Assembly: GCA_026416455.1 (NCBI GenBank)
Contig: JAOAFE010000001.1
Coordinates: 1 to 64,000 of the forward strand
Source of the DNA: Syntrophales bacterium
GTDB lineage: Bacteria; Desulfobacterota; Syntrophia; Syntrophales; UBA8958
DNA length: 64,000 nucleotides
Direction: 5' to 3'
Position 1 is the stretch's first letter. The number at the start of each line of letters is the position of its first letter. The notes under the pieces are model-generated. The model was not told the DNA's origin. It did not search any database and saw nothing but the letters and a program-made list of their open reading frames with translations. This document shows positions 41,055 to 49,218 of the stretch, piece by piece. The translations under genes and the position numbers were made by a program.

Positions 41055-42284
41055 ATGATCGGGATAGGAGAAACGGTGAAAATTTCTCTCCGAGCATTGC
41101 GCTCCAATAAAATGCGTTCTTTCCTTACTATGTTAGGTATGATTATTGGGGTCGGTGCGGTGGTTGCCATGCTTGCCATCGGCCAGGGGGCCAGCCGTAA
41201 AATATCGGAACAGATTGCCAGCATGGGTAGCAACATGCTTCTCGTTCTGCCTGGTGCTCAGACTTCTGGAGGATTGCGGATGGGTATGGGTACCCAGATG
41301 ACTCTGACGTACGATGATGCCCTGGCCATCGAGCGTGAATGCTCGGCTGTCAGTGCCGTAGCTCCATCGGTGCAGGGGGTAGTTCAGCTTGTTTACGGCA
41401 ACCAGAACTGGTCAACCGTCGTTTATGGTACAACCCCTGGTATCTTTGAGGTAAGGGACCTGACGATGAAAAGCGGGCGACCGCTCTTAGATCAAGATGT
41501 GCGAAATTCGACAAAAGTTTGCGTATTAGGACAGACGGTGGTCGATAACCTGTTCGGTGACACAGATCCGGTGGGGCAGATTATTAGAATTAAAAAGGTA
41601 CCCTTTGTGGTCGTGGGGGTAGTGGATGAAAGAGGACCCAACGCCTTTGGCCATGATCAGGACGATGTCGCCTATATCCCCCTAACCACGGCACAGAAGA
41701 AAATATTGGGAACTAAATTTTCCGGTACCGTAAGGTCGATTGGGGTAAAGGCAAAAAGCGCCGATCTTTTGGATAAAGCAGAGGAACAGATCACAGAGCT
41801 CCTCAAGCAGCGTCATCGCATCGGTCCACGGGGTGAGGCAGATTTTACCGTTCGCAACCTAACCCAACTTATGCAAACGGCTCAAGAATCTAGCCGAGTC
41901 ATGACTCTCCTTCTAGGGGCTATCGCTTCTGTTTCCCTGTTGGTCGGGGGGATTGGCATTATGAACATCATGCTTGTATCCGTCACAGAAAGAACGAGGG
42001 AGATAGGAATTCGCATGGCCGTAGGGGCCAGGACGTGGGATATAAGGTTTCAATTCTTAATGGAAGCCTTGACCCTGGCCCTCATTGGAGGCATAATCGG
42101 TATCTTAGTCGGATGGTTGACCTCTATCTGGATTGGACGCATGGCGGGTTGGAGCATATTTGTTTCGCCTTTGGCCATAGTCCTCGCTTTTAGTTTTTCT
42201 GCCCTGGTAGGGATATTCTTTGGTTTCTACCCCGCCTATAAGGCATCTCTTATGCAGCCTGTTGATGCCCTGCGTTACGAATAA
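41055..42284 (+). CDS. ABC transporter permease, MacB-type (FtsX domain)
   Basis: 409 residues. One N-terminal helix (LRSNKMRSFLTMLGMIIGVG) precedes a MacB periplasmic core domain (about 45-275). Three C-terminal helices follow, with SVTERTREIGIRMAVGART as the coupling helix and a FYPAYKASLMQPVDALRYE end, the usual FtsX-family closing motif. Works as a mechanotransmission permease with the preceding ATPase. It directly abuts the convergent small membrane gene. Confidence 0.88.
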   Translation: MIGIGETVKISLRALRSNKMRSFLTMLGMIIGVGAVVAMLAIGQGASRKISEQIASMGSNMLLVLPGAQTSGGLRMGMGTQMTLTYDDALAIERECSAVSAVAPSVQGVVQLVYGNQNWSTVVYGTTPGIFEVRDLTMKSGRPLLDQDVRNSTKVCVLGQTVVDNLFGDTDPVGQIIRIKKVPFVVVGVVDERGPNAFGHDQDDVAYIPLTTAQKKILGTKFSGTVRSIGVKAKSADLLDKAEEQITELLKQRHRIGPRGEADFTVRNLTQLMQTAQESSRVMTLLLGAIASVSLLVGGIGIMNIMLVSVTERTREIGIRMAVGARTWDIRFQFLMEALTLALIGGIIGILVGWLTSIWIGRMAGWSIFVSPLAIVLAFSFSALVGIFFGFYPAYKASLMQPVDALRYE

Positions 42285-42446
42285 TTAAGTACCCGCCGCC
42301 CGTTTGATGAGAATATAGGCTACCACCCCAAAAACGATAATAATCCCAACGAAAAGAACCCCCATCTGTTCGAGAAACGTCAGATCATGGTACCAGGTAA
42401 CGATACGGTCATAGTATTCAAGTAATAGAGCCTTTATTTTTTCCAT
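42285..42446 (-). CDS. Small single-span membrane protein of unknown function in the metal-uptake operon
   Basis: 53 residues from the ATG at 42446, behind AAAGGAG. An in-frame extension runs into znuB and is unlikely. An amphipathic N-terminus (MEKIKALLLEYYDRIVTWYH) is followed by a hydrophobic span (MGVLFVGIIIVFGVVAYILI) and a KRAAGT tail, so the N-terminus probably faces the periplasm or membrane surface and the short basic end the cytoplasm. I do not recognise it. It is the last gene of the Zn/Mn importer operon, 13 bp after the permease, and may be an accessory or stability subunit. Confidence 0.65.
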   Translation of the reverse strand: MEKIKALLLEYYDRIVTWYHDLTFLEQMGVLFVGIIIVFGVVAYILIKRAAGT

Positions 42447-42459
42447 AGCTCTTCTCCTT

Positions 42460-43311
42460 TCATCGTGAGGTATTACGGCCACTCCAGGTCGACCAGGAGA
42501 GGGCTAAGAAATAGGCGATGCCTGTAAGAATTATTGTTACAGCACCCGCTGGCAGATCGGGCCCATAACTTAAGATTATTCCGCCGATGGTGAAGGCGGT
42601 GGTCAGAAAAGCAGACATCAACATGAGTTGCCACATACGCCTGGTGAATATGCCGGAGATCGCAACGGGCAAAGTAAGGAGGGCAATGGCCATTACAATG
42701 CCTACGACGGTAACGAGAAGAACGACGGTCAACGCTGTAAGACCGATAAAAATTAAATGGTAAGAATCTACTTTTACTCCTCGCAGGCGGGCAAACTCCT
42801 CATCAAAAGAAAGGGCAAAAAATTGATGGTAGAGAACGAAGCTACATACGATTATCACGGCATCCAGAACAGCAATTAATATTAAATCTTTTTCCGATAC
42901 CATAAGGATGCTGCCGAAGAGATAGCTCATGAGATCTTCGCTAGAACCCGGCGTTCGAGCGATGAAGATAATTCCTATGGCCATACCTATAGCCCAAATG
43001 GCGCTAATTACTGTATCTTCCCTTTCTCTAGCTTTAATGCTGGTCCAGCCAATAACGAAAGCGGCCAGAAGGGCAGCTCCTATGGCACCGTAGATTGGAT
43101 GAAGCCATTCGAGATGGTAGACTCGCTCAAAGTATCTCGCAATCCCCAATCCACCTAAAACGGTGTGAGCAATGCCACCGGCCACATATGAGATACGTCT
43201 CGTTACGATGTAACTACCCACTATGCCACAAGGGATACTAACGAGAATGGCTGTCCAAATAGCGTGTTGAAGGAATGCGTGCATCTTAAGATCGATAAAG
43301 AATTGGGTCAT
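42460..43311 (-). CDS. znuB: Zinc/manganese-type ABC transporter permease (ZnuB family)
   Basis: 283 residues with about eight to nine membrane helices. HAIWTAILVSIPCGIVGSYI, RRISYVAGGIAHTVLGGLGI and ALLTLPVAISGIFTRRMWQL are ABC-3 family motifs. It forms the inner-membrane channel for a divalent metal imported from the periplasm, with the ATPase 4 bp upstream. Zinc over manganese is favoured by the upstream regulator but is not proved. Confidence 0.9.
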   Translation of the reverse strand: MTQFFIDLKMHAFLQHAIWTAILVSIPCGIVGSYIVTRRISYVAGGIAHTVLGGLGIARYFERVYHLEWLHPIYGAIGAALLAAFVIGWTSIKAREREDTVISAIWAIGMAIGIIFIARTPGSSEDLMSYLFGSILMVSEKDLILIAVLDAVIIVCSFVLYHQFFALSFDEEFARLRGVKVDSYHLIFIGLTALTVVLLVTVVGIVMAIALLTLPVAISGIFTRRMWQLMLMSAFLTTAFTIGGIILSYGPDLPAGAVTIILTGIAYFLALSWSTWSGRNTSR

Positions 43312-43315
43312 AGAC

Positions 43316-44053
43316 TTACCCTCCGTGTCGATGCTGGACCATTCTTACACTGCCACCGTATAGTTTGGTGACTACGTCCCCTGTCAGGTGGGCCGTATCG
43401 TGAACCATAACCTCCCGGTTAACGCAGATTACTTCTTTGACATATTGGGAGACGAAACCGAGGTCGTGCGTTACCACTACGCAAGTCATCCGCTCGCTCA
43501 TTTCGGACAAAAGATCGAAAAGGTCTATTTCTGCCACCGTGTCTACATTGGTCGTAGGTTCATCAAGCAGGAGAAGCTCTGGATCGGTGACTAGGGCTCT
43601 GGCAATGAGGACACGCTGGCGCTGCCCCCCGGAAAGACTGGCAAAGTGCCGGTGAGCGAATTTTTCCATCCCTAATCGGGTTAGGGCTTCCATGGCTTTC
43701 TCCCTTGTTTTTTTCCCGAAAGGTCCAATGGGGCGGTTATTTTTCAGCAAACCCATAAGGACGATATCCATCACCGTTGCTGGGAAGTGGGGATCGAAGT
43801 GCAGGTGCTGAGGCATGTAGCCGATGAAAGGCCTCGCATTTTCTGGAGTAGTGCCTAGAACTTCTATGCTTCCCCTCGTGGGCTTAAGCAGTCCTAAGAT
43901 GAGTTTGATGATAGTTGTTTTACCTCCACCGTTAGGCCCGACGATCGTGGTGAAGGTATGATGCGGAATAGAAAAGGTGGCGTTCACAATCACTGGAGAG
44001 CCGGTATAGGTGAAGTTTACCCGATGAAAAGAAACGGCGATCTCTTCCGTCAT
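43316..44053 (-). CDS. znuC: Zinc/manganese-type ABC transporter ATPase (ZnuC family)
   Basis: 245 residues. Walker A GPNGGGKTTIIKLILGLLKP, signature LSGGQRQRVLIARALV, Walker B LLLLDEPTTNVD, followed by VVTHDLGFVSQYVKEVICVN. The C-terminus keeps the short His-containing end (MVQHRHGG) seen in some ZnuC proteins. It overlaps the substrate-binding-protein gene by 4 bp and drives metal uptake with the ZnuB-type permease. Confidence 0.92.
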   Translation of the reverse strand: MTEEIAVSFHRVNFTYTGSPVIVNATFSIPHHTFTTIVGPNGGGKTTIIKLILGLLKPTRGSIEVLGTTPENARPFIGYMPQHLHFDPHFPATVMDIVLMGLLKNNRPIGPFGKKTREKAMEALTRLGMEKFAHRHFASLSGGQRQRVLIARALVTDPELLLLDEPTTNVDTVAEIDLFDLLSEMSERMTCVVVTHDLGFVSQYVKEVICVNREVMVHDTAHLTGDVVTKLYGGSVRMVQHRHGG

Positions 44054-44913
44054 TTTAAATGCTCCCGAATCGAAATGGCTATTTTTGTCAAGTTATTGGT
44101 ATAATCAAAAGCTAGAGGGTCAAGAAAAACGACTTGTGCCTTAACGGCGTGAGCAATAGCTTGAACACCTTTAGGTGAGAACTGAGGCTGCGTAAAGATG
44201 GCCCTTATTCCATCTTTTTCCGCTTCTGAGATTATACGCGCCAGGTAGCGGGGAGATGGCTCTTTACCCTCCACTTCTATTGGAACCTGCTTCAGTCCGT
44301 AAGCGTCGGCAAAATAGCCGAAAGCAGGGTGAAATACGTATATCTTTTTCCCTTTTAAGGGATTTAAGAGGCGCTTTATCTGCCCATCCAAACGATCCAA
44401 TTCCTCTAAAAATACCTTTAGTTGGTGGGAAAATCGCTCAGCCGAATCAGGAGCCAGGCGGACTAAAGCCCATTGAATGTTTTGGGCGATGATTTTTACC
44501 CGTTGGGGATCAAGCCAGATGTGTGGATCTGGTCCCGAGTGATGACCAGCAGACTCCATCTTTCTCATCTCTACGCCCGCCTGGGTTGGGATGATGAACA
44601 AATTTTTATTGATCTTCTTTACCCTAGGTAAAATTGCATCTTCCACCGCGACCCCGATCGTAAAATATGCCTGAGCTTCACTCAGAAGGGCGATTTGTCT
44701 AGGAGTGGGTTCATAGACGTGTGGTGACATGTGGGCGGGGATTAGCACATGAACGGAGCAACGCTCACCGCAAATCTTGCTAACAAAGTAGGCCTGAGGT
44801 GCTATGGTAACAAACACGGAAAGCTTCTTTTGTCCTTGAGACCAAGCAGATTGAGGTGAAAGCAGGAAAAAAAGAACTATGATAATCGATACTATCCCTA
44901 TTTTTTTAATCAT
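44050..44913 (-). CDS. znuA: Metal ABC transporter substrate-binding protein (ZnuA family)
   Basis: 287 residues. A signal peptide (about 1-26) is followed by the cluster A-I fold with metal ligands in PAHMSPHVYEPTPRQ (His), DPHIWLDPQRVK (His), VFHPAFGYFADAYG (His) and a late FLDPLAFDY (Asp). The His-rich loop between the first and second ligand is short (GHHSGPDPH). Captures zinc or manganese in the periplasm. Gene order regulator-A-C-B-small protein implies one operon. Confidence 0.9.
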   Translation of the reverse strand: MIKKIGIVSIIIVLFFLLSPQSAWSQGQKKLSVFVTIAPQAYFVSKICGERCSVHVLIPAHMSPHVYEPTPRQIALLSEAQAYFTIGVAVEDAILPRVKKINKNLFIIPTQAGVEMRKMESAGHHSGPDPHIWLDPQRVKIIAQNIQWALVRLAPDSAERFSHQLKVFLEELDRLDGQIKRLLNPLKGKKIYVFHPAFGYFADAYGLKQVPIEVEGKEPSPRYLARIISEAEKDGIRAIFTQPQFSPKGVQAIAHAVKAQVVFLDPLAFDYTNNLTKIAISIREHLK

Positions 44914-44916
44914 CGT

Positions 44917-45186
44917 TCAAGACAAATTTCTATTGCCTTGGCATTTAATGATAATGCCTTCGCCGTTGGTACAACGTTCCAGGGTGTGAAACTTAGTGAA
45001 CTCTTGCCAGTGTTCTTTTTGTTTTTCCGTTAACGTTCCGCGTCCTTCACACAGAGGACACACATTTTCCAAGGCTGAATAAATAGCACATCGAATGAAC
45101 TCAGACCGATTGGGCATATCTTTCAGCCGCGCCCAAAGATCTTCCGGTACTTTAAAGGAAATTATCTCTTCTTTCTTTCTTGTCAT
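44917..45186 (-). CDS. Ribbon-helix-helix regulator with Cys/His metal-binding tail
   Basis: 89 residues from the ATG at 45186. A start six codons earlier coincides with the -10 box and would precede the transcript. Residues ~6-40 (EEIISFKVPEDLWARLKDM, RSEFIRCAIYSAL) form a CopG/NikR-like ribbon-helix-helix DNA-binding domain. The tail has CPLCEGRG (Cys43, Cys46), His59, His67, Cys72 and Cys82, likely a zinc site. It heads the metal-uptake operon, 3 bp before znuA, and is likely its metal-sensing repressor, in place of Zur. This role is inferred from its context. Confidence 0.8.
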   Translation of the reverse strand: MTRKKEEIISFKVPEDLWARLKDMPNRSEFIRCAIYSALENVCPLCEGRGTLTEKQKEHWQEFTKFHTLERCTNGEGIIIKCQGNRNLS

Positions 45187-45202
45187 GACTGTGTGATGCT
45201 TC

Positions 45203-45230
45203 ATATTACTCTTTAATACAAATTTGTCAA
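45203..45230 (-). promoter_or_regulatory. Promoter of the metal-uptake operon with overlapping palindromic operator
   Basis: On the minus strand a perfect TTGACA (45225-45230) is 16 bp from TAATAT (45203-45208). The 10-bp palindrome ACAAATTTGT (45218-45227) covers the spacer and -35 box, a good position for repression by the dimeric ribbon-helix-helix protein encoded directly downstream. Confidence 0.65.
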
Positions 45231-45244
45231 GCTGTGGGACTGCC

Positions 45245-45273
45245 TTGACAGTTTGAACCTCATTATTTATAGC
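45245..45273 (+). promoter_or_regulatory. Sigma-70 promoter for the acyl-CoA synthetase cassette
   Basis: TTGACA (45245-45250), 17-bp spacer, TATAGC (45268-45273); the predicted start near 45280 is 35 bp before the ATG at 45315. Confidence 0.6.
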
Positions 45274-45314
45274 ACAGACGGCTATTAGTCCACTATTTTG
45301 AGGTGTTATTTCTT

Positions 45315-47396
45315 ATGCATACGTTTTTTTATCCCGAAAGCATGGTCGTTTTTGGAGTTTCTATCTCTAAGGTGAATTTAGGAACCATCGTGATTTTAAA
45401 CAATCTCCAGAATGGGTACAAAGGGCGTCTCTACGGCGTGGGGAGCCAAGCCGGCGAAATTAAAGGGGTGAAGGTCTATCAGTCAGTTTTAGAATTGCCG
45501 GAAACGCCGGACGTGGCTATATTTCTTACGCCAGCCAGGACCGTTCCTTCCCTCATGGAGGAATGCGGTAAAAAAGGAATCAAGTATATCGTGATCGAAT
45601 CGGGAGGTTTTAGCGAGTTTTCTCACGGCAATACGACTCTCGAGGACGAAGTCTTATCCGTAGCCCGTCGATACGACATGAAGGTTATGGGGCCCAACTG
45701 TGTGGGGACTATCAATTTCGATATAAATATGATGATGCCCTTTGGCTTTTTCCGAGATTTCAAACCTGGCGGCAGAGTGGGATTGATTTCTCAAAGCGGT
45801 GGCATCGGGGGGTCATATTTAAGATTTATAGCCGGAAGTGGTATCAGACCAGGTAAATTCGCTGCCATCGGTAACAAATTAATGTTAGATGAAGCCGATT
45901 TTCTGGCCTACATGCTGCAGGATGAAAAAACCGATATGGTTGCCGTCTATCTGGAGGGGTTCAAGCGTGGTCGTGCCTTTCACGACCTTGCCATGTCTTC
46001 TCATAAGCCGATAATTATCCAAAAGGCCAATAGAAGCCCCGATAGTGCCCGTATAGCTCAGTCCCATACGGCTGCCCTAACCACGGATGATAGGGTGTGC
46101 GATGCCTCCTTCAAACAGTCGGCGGTGATTAGGGTAGGGGACGAAAGAGAGCTTTCTTCCGCAGTCAAAATATTGCGTCTTCCGCCTATGAAAGGGAGGA
46201 GGGTCGCCGTTTTATCCCGTTCGGGAGGCCATGCTGTTCTCTCAGCCGATGCGTGTGCCGAATTCGGGTTCAAGATGGTACCCTTTCCCGCTAGCTTTAT
46301 AGAAAAATTAAAAACTATGTATAACACCCGGGTAATAGCCCACCAAAATCCCCTGGATTTAGGGGAAATATTTGATTATACGATTTTTATCGACATTCTC
46401 GAGGAAGTGTTAAAGTTAGATGAAATCGATGGTGTTCTGTTCAATCACCTCTACAGCGCCCATTACGAAGCCGAGTCATCTCGAACTTTTCTTTCGGGTG
46501 TCGAAAGGCTGGTAAAAAGGTATGACAAGCCGGTGGCCGTGGCCGTGATATCTGAGAGGAGGGAAATCCTGGACCTCATAGAACATCATCCCTATCCCAT
46601 ATTTGAAAATCCGCGCGAAGCGGCCGTCGCCCTTAACATTGCGGCGACGTATTACGAACGAAAGAAATTTCGCGATGAAAGGGGGCCAGAGGTAATCTTT
46701 GATTATGACCACGAAGCCGTTTCTTCCCTCTTTCGACTCTGTAGGGCAGAGGGGAGGATGCCCCTCGCCCATGAGGCTTTTTTCATCTGTGAGGCGTCGG
46801 GAATAAAAATAGTTCCCTGGCAGGTCGTCCGGACTAAAGATGAAATAGGCCATTTGGCCGTAAAATTCCCTGTCGCTTTAAAACTCATTTCAAAAAAGGC
46901 CTCTCATAAGAGTGATATAGGGGGAGTGAGTCTGGGATTAAAGACCATCTCTCAAGTTAAAAAAGAGTTTGACCGCATGGAGAGGGCATTTCACCGGTTG
47001 GATCGGGAGGGATATCTGCTTCAAGAAATGGCACCGGCCGGTCTCGAGTTTATCGTCGGGGCTAAAAGGGATCCCTCTTTTGGCCCCATGGTTATGGTCG
47101 GTCTTGGGGGTATTTACGTCGAGGTCTTTCAAGACACTTCTTTACGCCTCGCCCCTATTACCAGAAGAGAAGCGGAGGAAATGGTGACGGAGTTGAAGTC
47201 CTATGCCCTGCTTAAAGGAACTAGGGGGCAGGGGCCTTTTGATCAGGAGGCCTTAATTGATGTCATTTGTCGCGTTTCTTCCCTGATAACGAAGTGTGAT
47301 GATATTTTGGAAATCGATTTAAATCCAGTCATCTGTCATCCCGCGGGGAGGGGTGTCTCGGTGGTAGACGCCCGTCTTGGAATTTCGATGGCCTAA
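45315..47396 (+). CDS. ADP-forming acyl-CoA synthetase (acetate--CoA ligase family)
   Basis: 693 residues from the ATG at 45315, 9 bases after GAGGTG. An in-frame GTG four codons earlier lies in the ribosome site. Domains in order: CoA-binding (GYKGRLYGVGSQAGEIKGVK, MGPNCVGTINFD), a succinyl-CoA-ligase-like catalytic domain with the likely phospho-His in SHTAALTTDDRVCDASF, and a C-terminal ATP-grasp domain (AVKFPVALKLISKKASHKSD, then IVGAKRDPSFGPMVMVGLGG). It interconverts an acyl-CoA and acid with ADP/ATP. The next gene starts 20 bp inside its end. First gene of the cassette, so it probably activates that pathway's acid or recovers energy from its product. Confidence 0.9.
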   Translation: MHTFFYPESMVVFGVSISKVNLGTIVILNNLQNGYKGRLYGVGSQAGEIKGVKVYQSVLELPETPDVAIFLTPARTVPSLMEECGKKGIKYIVIESGGFSEFSHGNTTLEDEVLSVARRYDMKVMGPNCVGTINFDINMMMPFGFFRDFKPGGRVGLISQSGGIGGSYLRFIAGSGIRPGKFAAIGNKLMLDEADFLAYMLQDEKTDMVAVYLEGFKRGRAFHDLAMSSHKPIIIQKANRSPDSARIAQSHTAALTTDDRVCDASFKQSAVIRVGDERELSSAVKILRLPPMKGRRVAVLSRSGGHAVLSADACAEFGFKMVPFPASFIEKLKTMYNTRVIAHQNPLDLGEIFDYTIFIDILEEVLKLDEIDGVLFNHLYSAHYEAESSRTFLSGVERLVKRYDKPVAVAVISERREILDLIEHHPYPIFENPREAAVALNIAATYYERKKFRDERGPEVIFDYDHEAVSSLFRLCRAEGRMPLAHEAFFICEASGIKIVPWQVVRTKDEIGHLAVKFPVALKLISKKASHKSDIGGVSLGLKTISQVKKEFDRMERAFHRLDREGYLLQEMAPAGLEFIVGAKRDPSFGPMVMVGLGGIYVEVFQDTSLRLAPITRREAEEMVTELKSYALLKGTRGQGPFDQEALIDVICRVSSLITKCDDILEIDLNPVICHPAGRGVSVVDARLGISMA

Positions 47397-48204
47397 AAGT
47401 AAAGAGACGGTGAGAAGAAAAGTTTCAGAACATTACGTCCGAGGCGAGTTAGAGGATCGCATCAGAGAAGTATTCAATACAATTCCTTTGCCAGAAGATA
47501 CGGCATCTCTCGATGAGTTTCACGTTCGGGGAAGAGAAGCGACGAAGAGTCTGGCCTCACACCTCGCGCTCTCTCCATCGGACGTGCTCTTGGATTGCGG
47601 GTGTGGTCCCGGTGGGGCCTTGAGGTGGATAGCTGGTAAATACGGCTGTCGCGTGATTGGTGTTGACATAACCATACCTTTTCTAAAAGTGGCACGGTAT
47701 ATATCCCTTTGTTATGGAAAGGAGGAGGTCACATCATTCGTGGCGGCCGATGCCTTAAGATTACCCTTTCGCGATGACACCTTCAGTGTTATTATAAGCC
47801 AGCATGTGATGATGAACCTTCCGGACAAAGAATTGCTCTTGCTTGAGTGGGGTCGTATACTGAAAGATGGGGGGAAAGTAGGTTTAAACGAAATTGTATT
47901 GGCCGGTTCTGAACCTGAATACCCTCTACCGTGGGCCGAAGATAGAACCATGAGTTACCTCCTTAGTGCCGAAGAAATGAAAGGTCTTTTTTTGAATAAT
48001 GGTTTTTATATAGACCACTACGAGGATACAACCGATCTGGCTCTGCAATGGTTCTCTCAAGTTTCTAAAAGAAATGAGAAAATAAACCTCAGGCTCCTGA
48101 TGGGAGAGGAGATGAGAATAATGGCAGGCAATTTAAGACGTGCCTTGGAAGATAGAAGGTTGAAAATAGTGGAGATGGTGGCAAGAAAAAAGGTAGGTAA
48201 GTAG
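47377..48204 (+). CDS. Class I SAM-dependent methyltransferase
   Basis: 275 residues if the TTG at 47377 is the start. A GTG at 47410 (264 residues) with AAAGAG just upstream is equally possible. DVLLDCGCGPGGALRWIAG is the SAM-binding glycine loop, VIGVDITIPFL the acidic loop, VAADALRLPFRDDTFSVII motif II, and ISQHVMMNLPDKELLLLEWG the post-motif region. The type resembles UbiE or sarcosine/glycine-type N- or C-methyltransferases. Substrate unknown. It is coupled to the acyl-CoA synthetase upstream and the CrtC/AttH-like gene downstream (no gap). Confidence 0.85.
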   Translation: MEFRWPKSKETVRRKVSEHYVRGELEDRIREVFNTIPLPEDTASLDEFHVRGREATKSLASHLALSPSDVLLDCGCGPGGALRWIAGKYGCRVIGVDITIPFLKVARYISLCYGKEEVTSFVAADALRLPFRDDTFSVIISQHVMMNLPDKELLLLEWGRILKDGGKVGLNEIVLAGSEPEYPLPWAEDRTMSYLLSAEEMKGLFLNNGFYIDHYEDTTDLALQWFSQVSKRNEKINLRLLMGEEMRIMAGNLRRALEDRRLKIVEMVARKKVGK

Positions 48205-49218
48205 ATGATGGGAGGGGCAAGTCAGACCCGCTATGGACCAGGTGTTCATGGAGGGTTTTTCGAAAGTTACTTTCTCCGAGCGAATCACCCCGAGTTGCCC
48301 TATGCCTTTTGGTTTCGTTACACTTTAACCAAACCGAGATCGAAGGAGTCACGGTTGGTGGGTGAGATAGCCGGTGTATTCTTCGACGGAGTGAGTGGTG
48401 GGCACACGGTCGTAAAAAAAACAATGCCGGAGGAGAAAATTCAGTTCGTACCCGGTGATTTCAACATCACTTTAGAAGATGCCGTGCTGAATGCAACCCA
48501 CACTAGGGGAGAAATTCGCTTAAAAGAGAAGGAGATAAAATGGGAGCTTAGTATTGAAGGCCAGGTAAAACCAGTTTTTTTGCTTCCCGAAGCGTGGTAC
48601 GAAAAAGCCTTTCCTCGGGCTAAGAGTTTGGTCATATTACCCATGGCTCGATTTGACGGTCACGTTTCTGTGAATGGAAATCGTTTTTCTATCCAAGGCT
48701 GGAAGGGATCGGTAAATCATAACTGGGGAACAAAATATACGGACGAATACGCGTGGGGTCAGGTGGCAGGTTTCGATACCCACACCGACAGCTTTCTCGA
48801 AGTTGCGACGGCTTGCCTAAAGTTTGGACCATGGAGGACGCCGAAAGTAACTCCTCTCATCTTTCGACACCGAGGGGAAGAGTTTGCCTTCAACAGTTTT
48901 TTTCATCTGTGCGACTCCCGGGGGGCTTTTTCTGATTATGTGTGGGTTTTTCGTGCTGAGACGAGGGGCATCTTGATTGAGGGGACGATTTCGGCGCCAA
49001 GAGACCTGTTCGTCGGTCTCATTTACAAGAATCCCGCAAAAGGAGTCAAATATTCTCTTAACACCCAAATAGCTGCCTGTGAGCTTAAATTTGAGGATGT
49101 AAGGAAAGGAAGCCGTCGGCGCGAGACCCTCTTCACGCGTCATCGGGCGGCCTTTGAAATAGTCTCGGATGGGCGGGATTTATCCATTCCCATTTCGGAT
49201 GAAGACAATTACCTGTAG
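48205..49218 (+). CDS. CrtC/AttH-like (lipocalin-type barrel) protein of unknown function
   Basis: 337 residues, beta-rich, no signal peptide or membrane span. GSVNHNWGTKYTDEYAWGQV contains the HNWG motif that, with a mid-protein Trp/Gly-rich stretch, recalls the hydroxyneurosporene synthase (CrtC)/AttH family of two lipocalin-like barrels. CrtC hydrates carotenoids, so a hydratase or a lipid-binding role is possible. The start ATG directly follows the methyltransferase stop. The second ATG could also be used. Identification of the family is tentative. Confidence 0.6.
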   Translation: MMGGASQTRYGPGVHGGFFESYFLRANHPELPYAFWFRYTLTKPRSKESRLVGEIAGVFFDGVSGGHTVVKKTMPEEKIQFVPGDFNITLEDAVLNATHTRGEIRLKEKEIKWELSIEGQVKPVFLLPEAWYEKAFPRAKSLVILPMARFDGHVSVNGNRFSIQGWKGSVNHNWGTKYTDEYAWGQVAGFDTHTDSFLEVATACLKFGPWRTPKVTPLIFRHRGEEFAFNSFFHLCDSRGAFSDYVWVFRAETRGILIEGTISAPRDLFVGLIYKNPAKGVKYSLNTQIAACELKFEDVRKGSRRRETLFTRHRAAFEIVSDGRDLSIPISDEDNYL

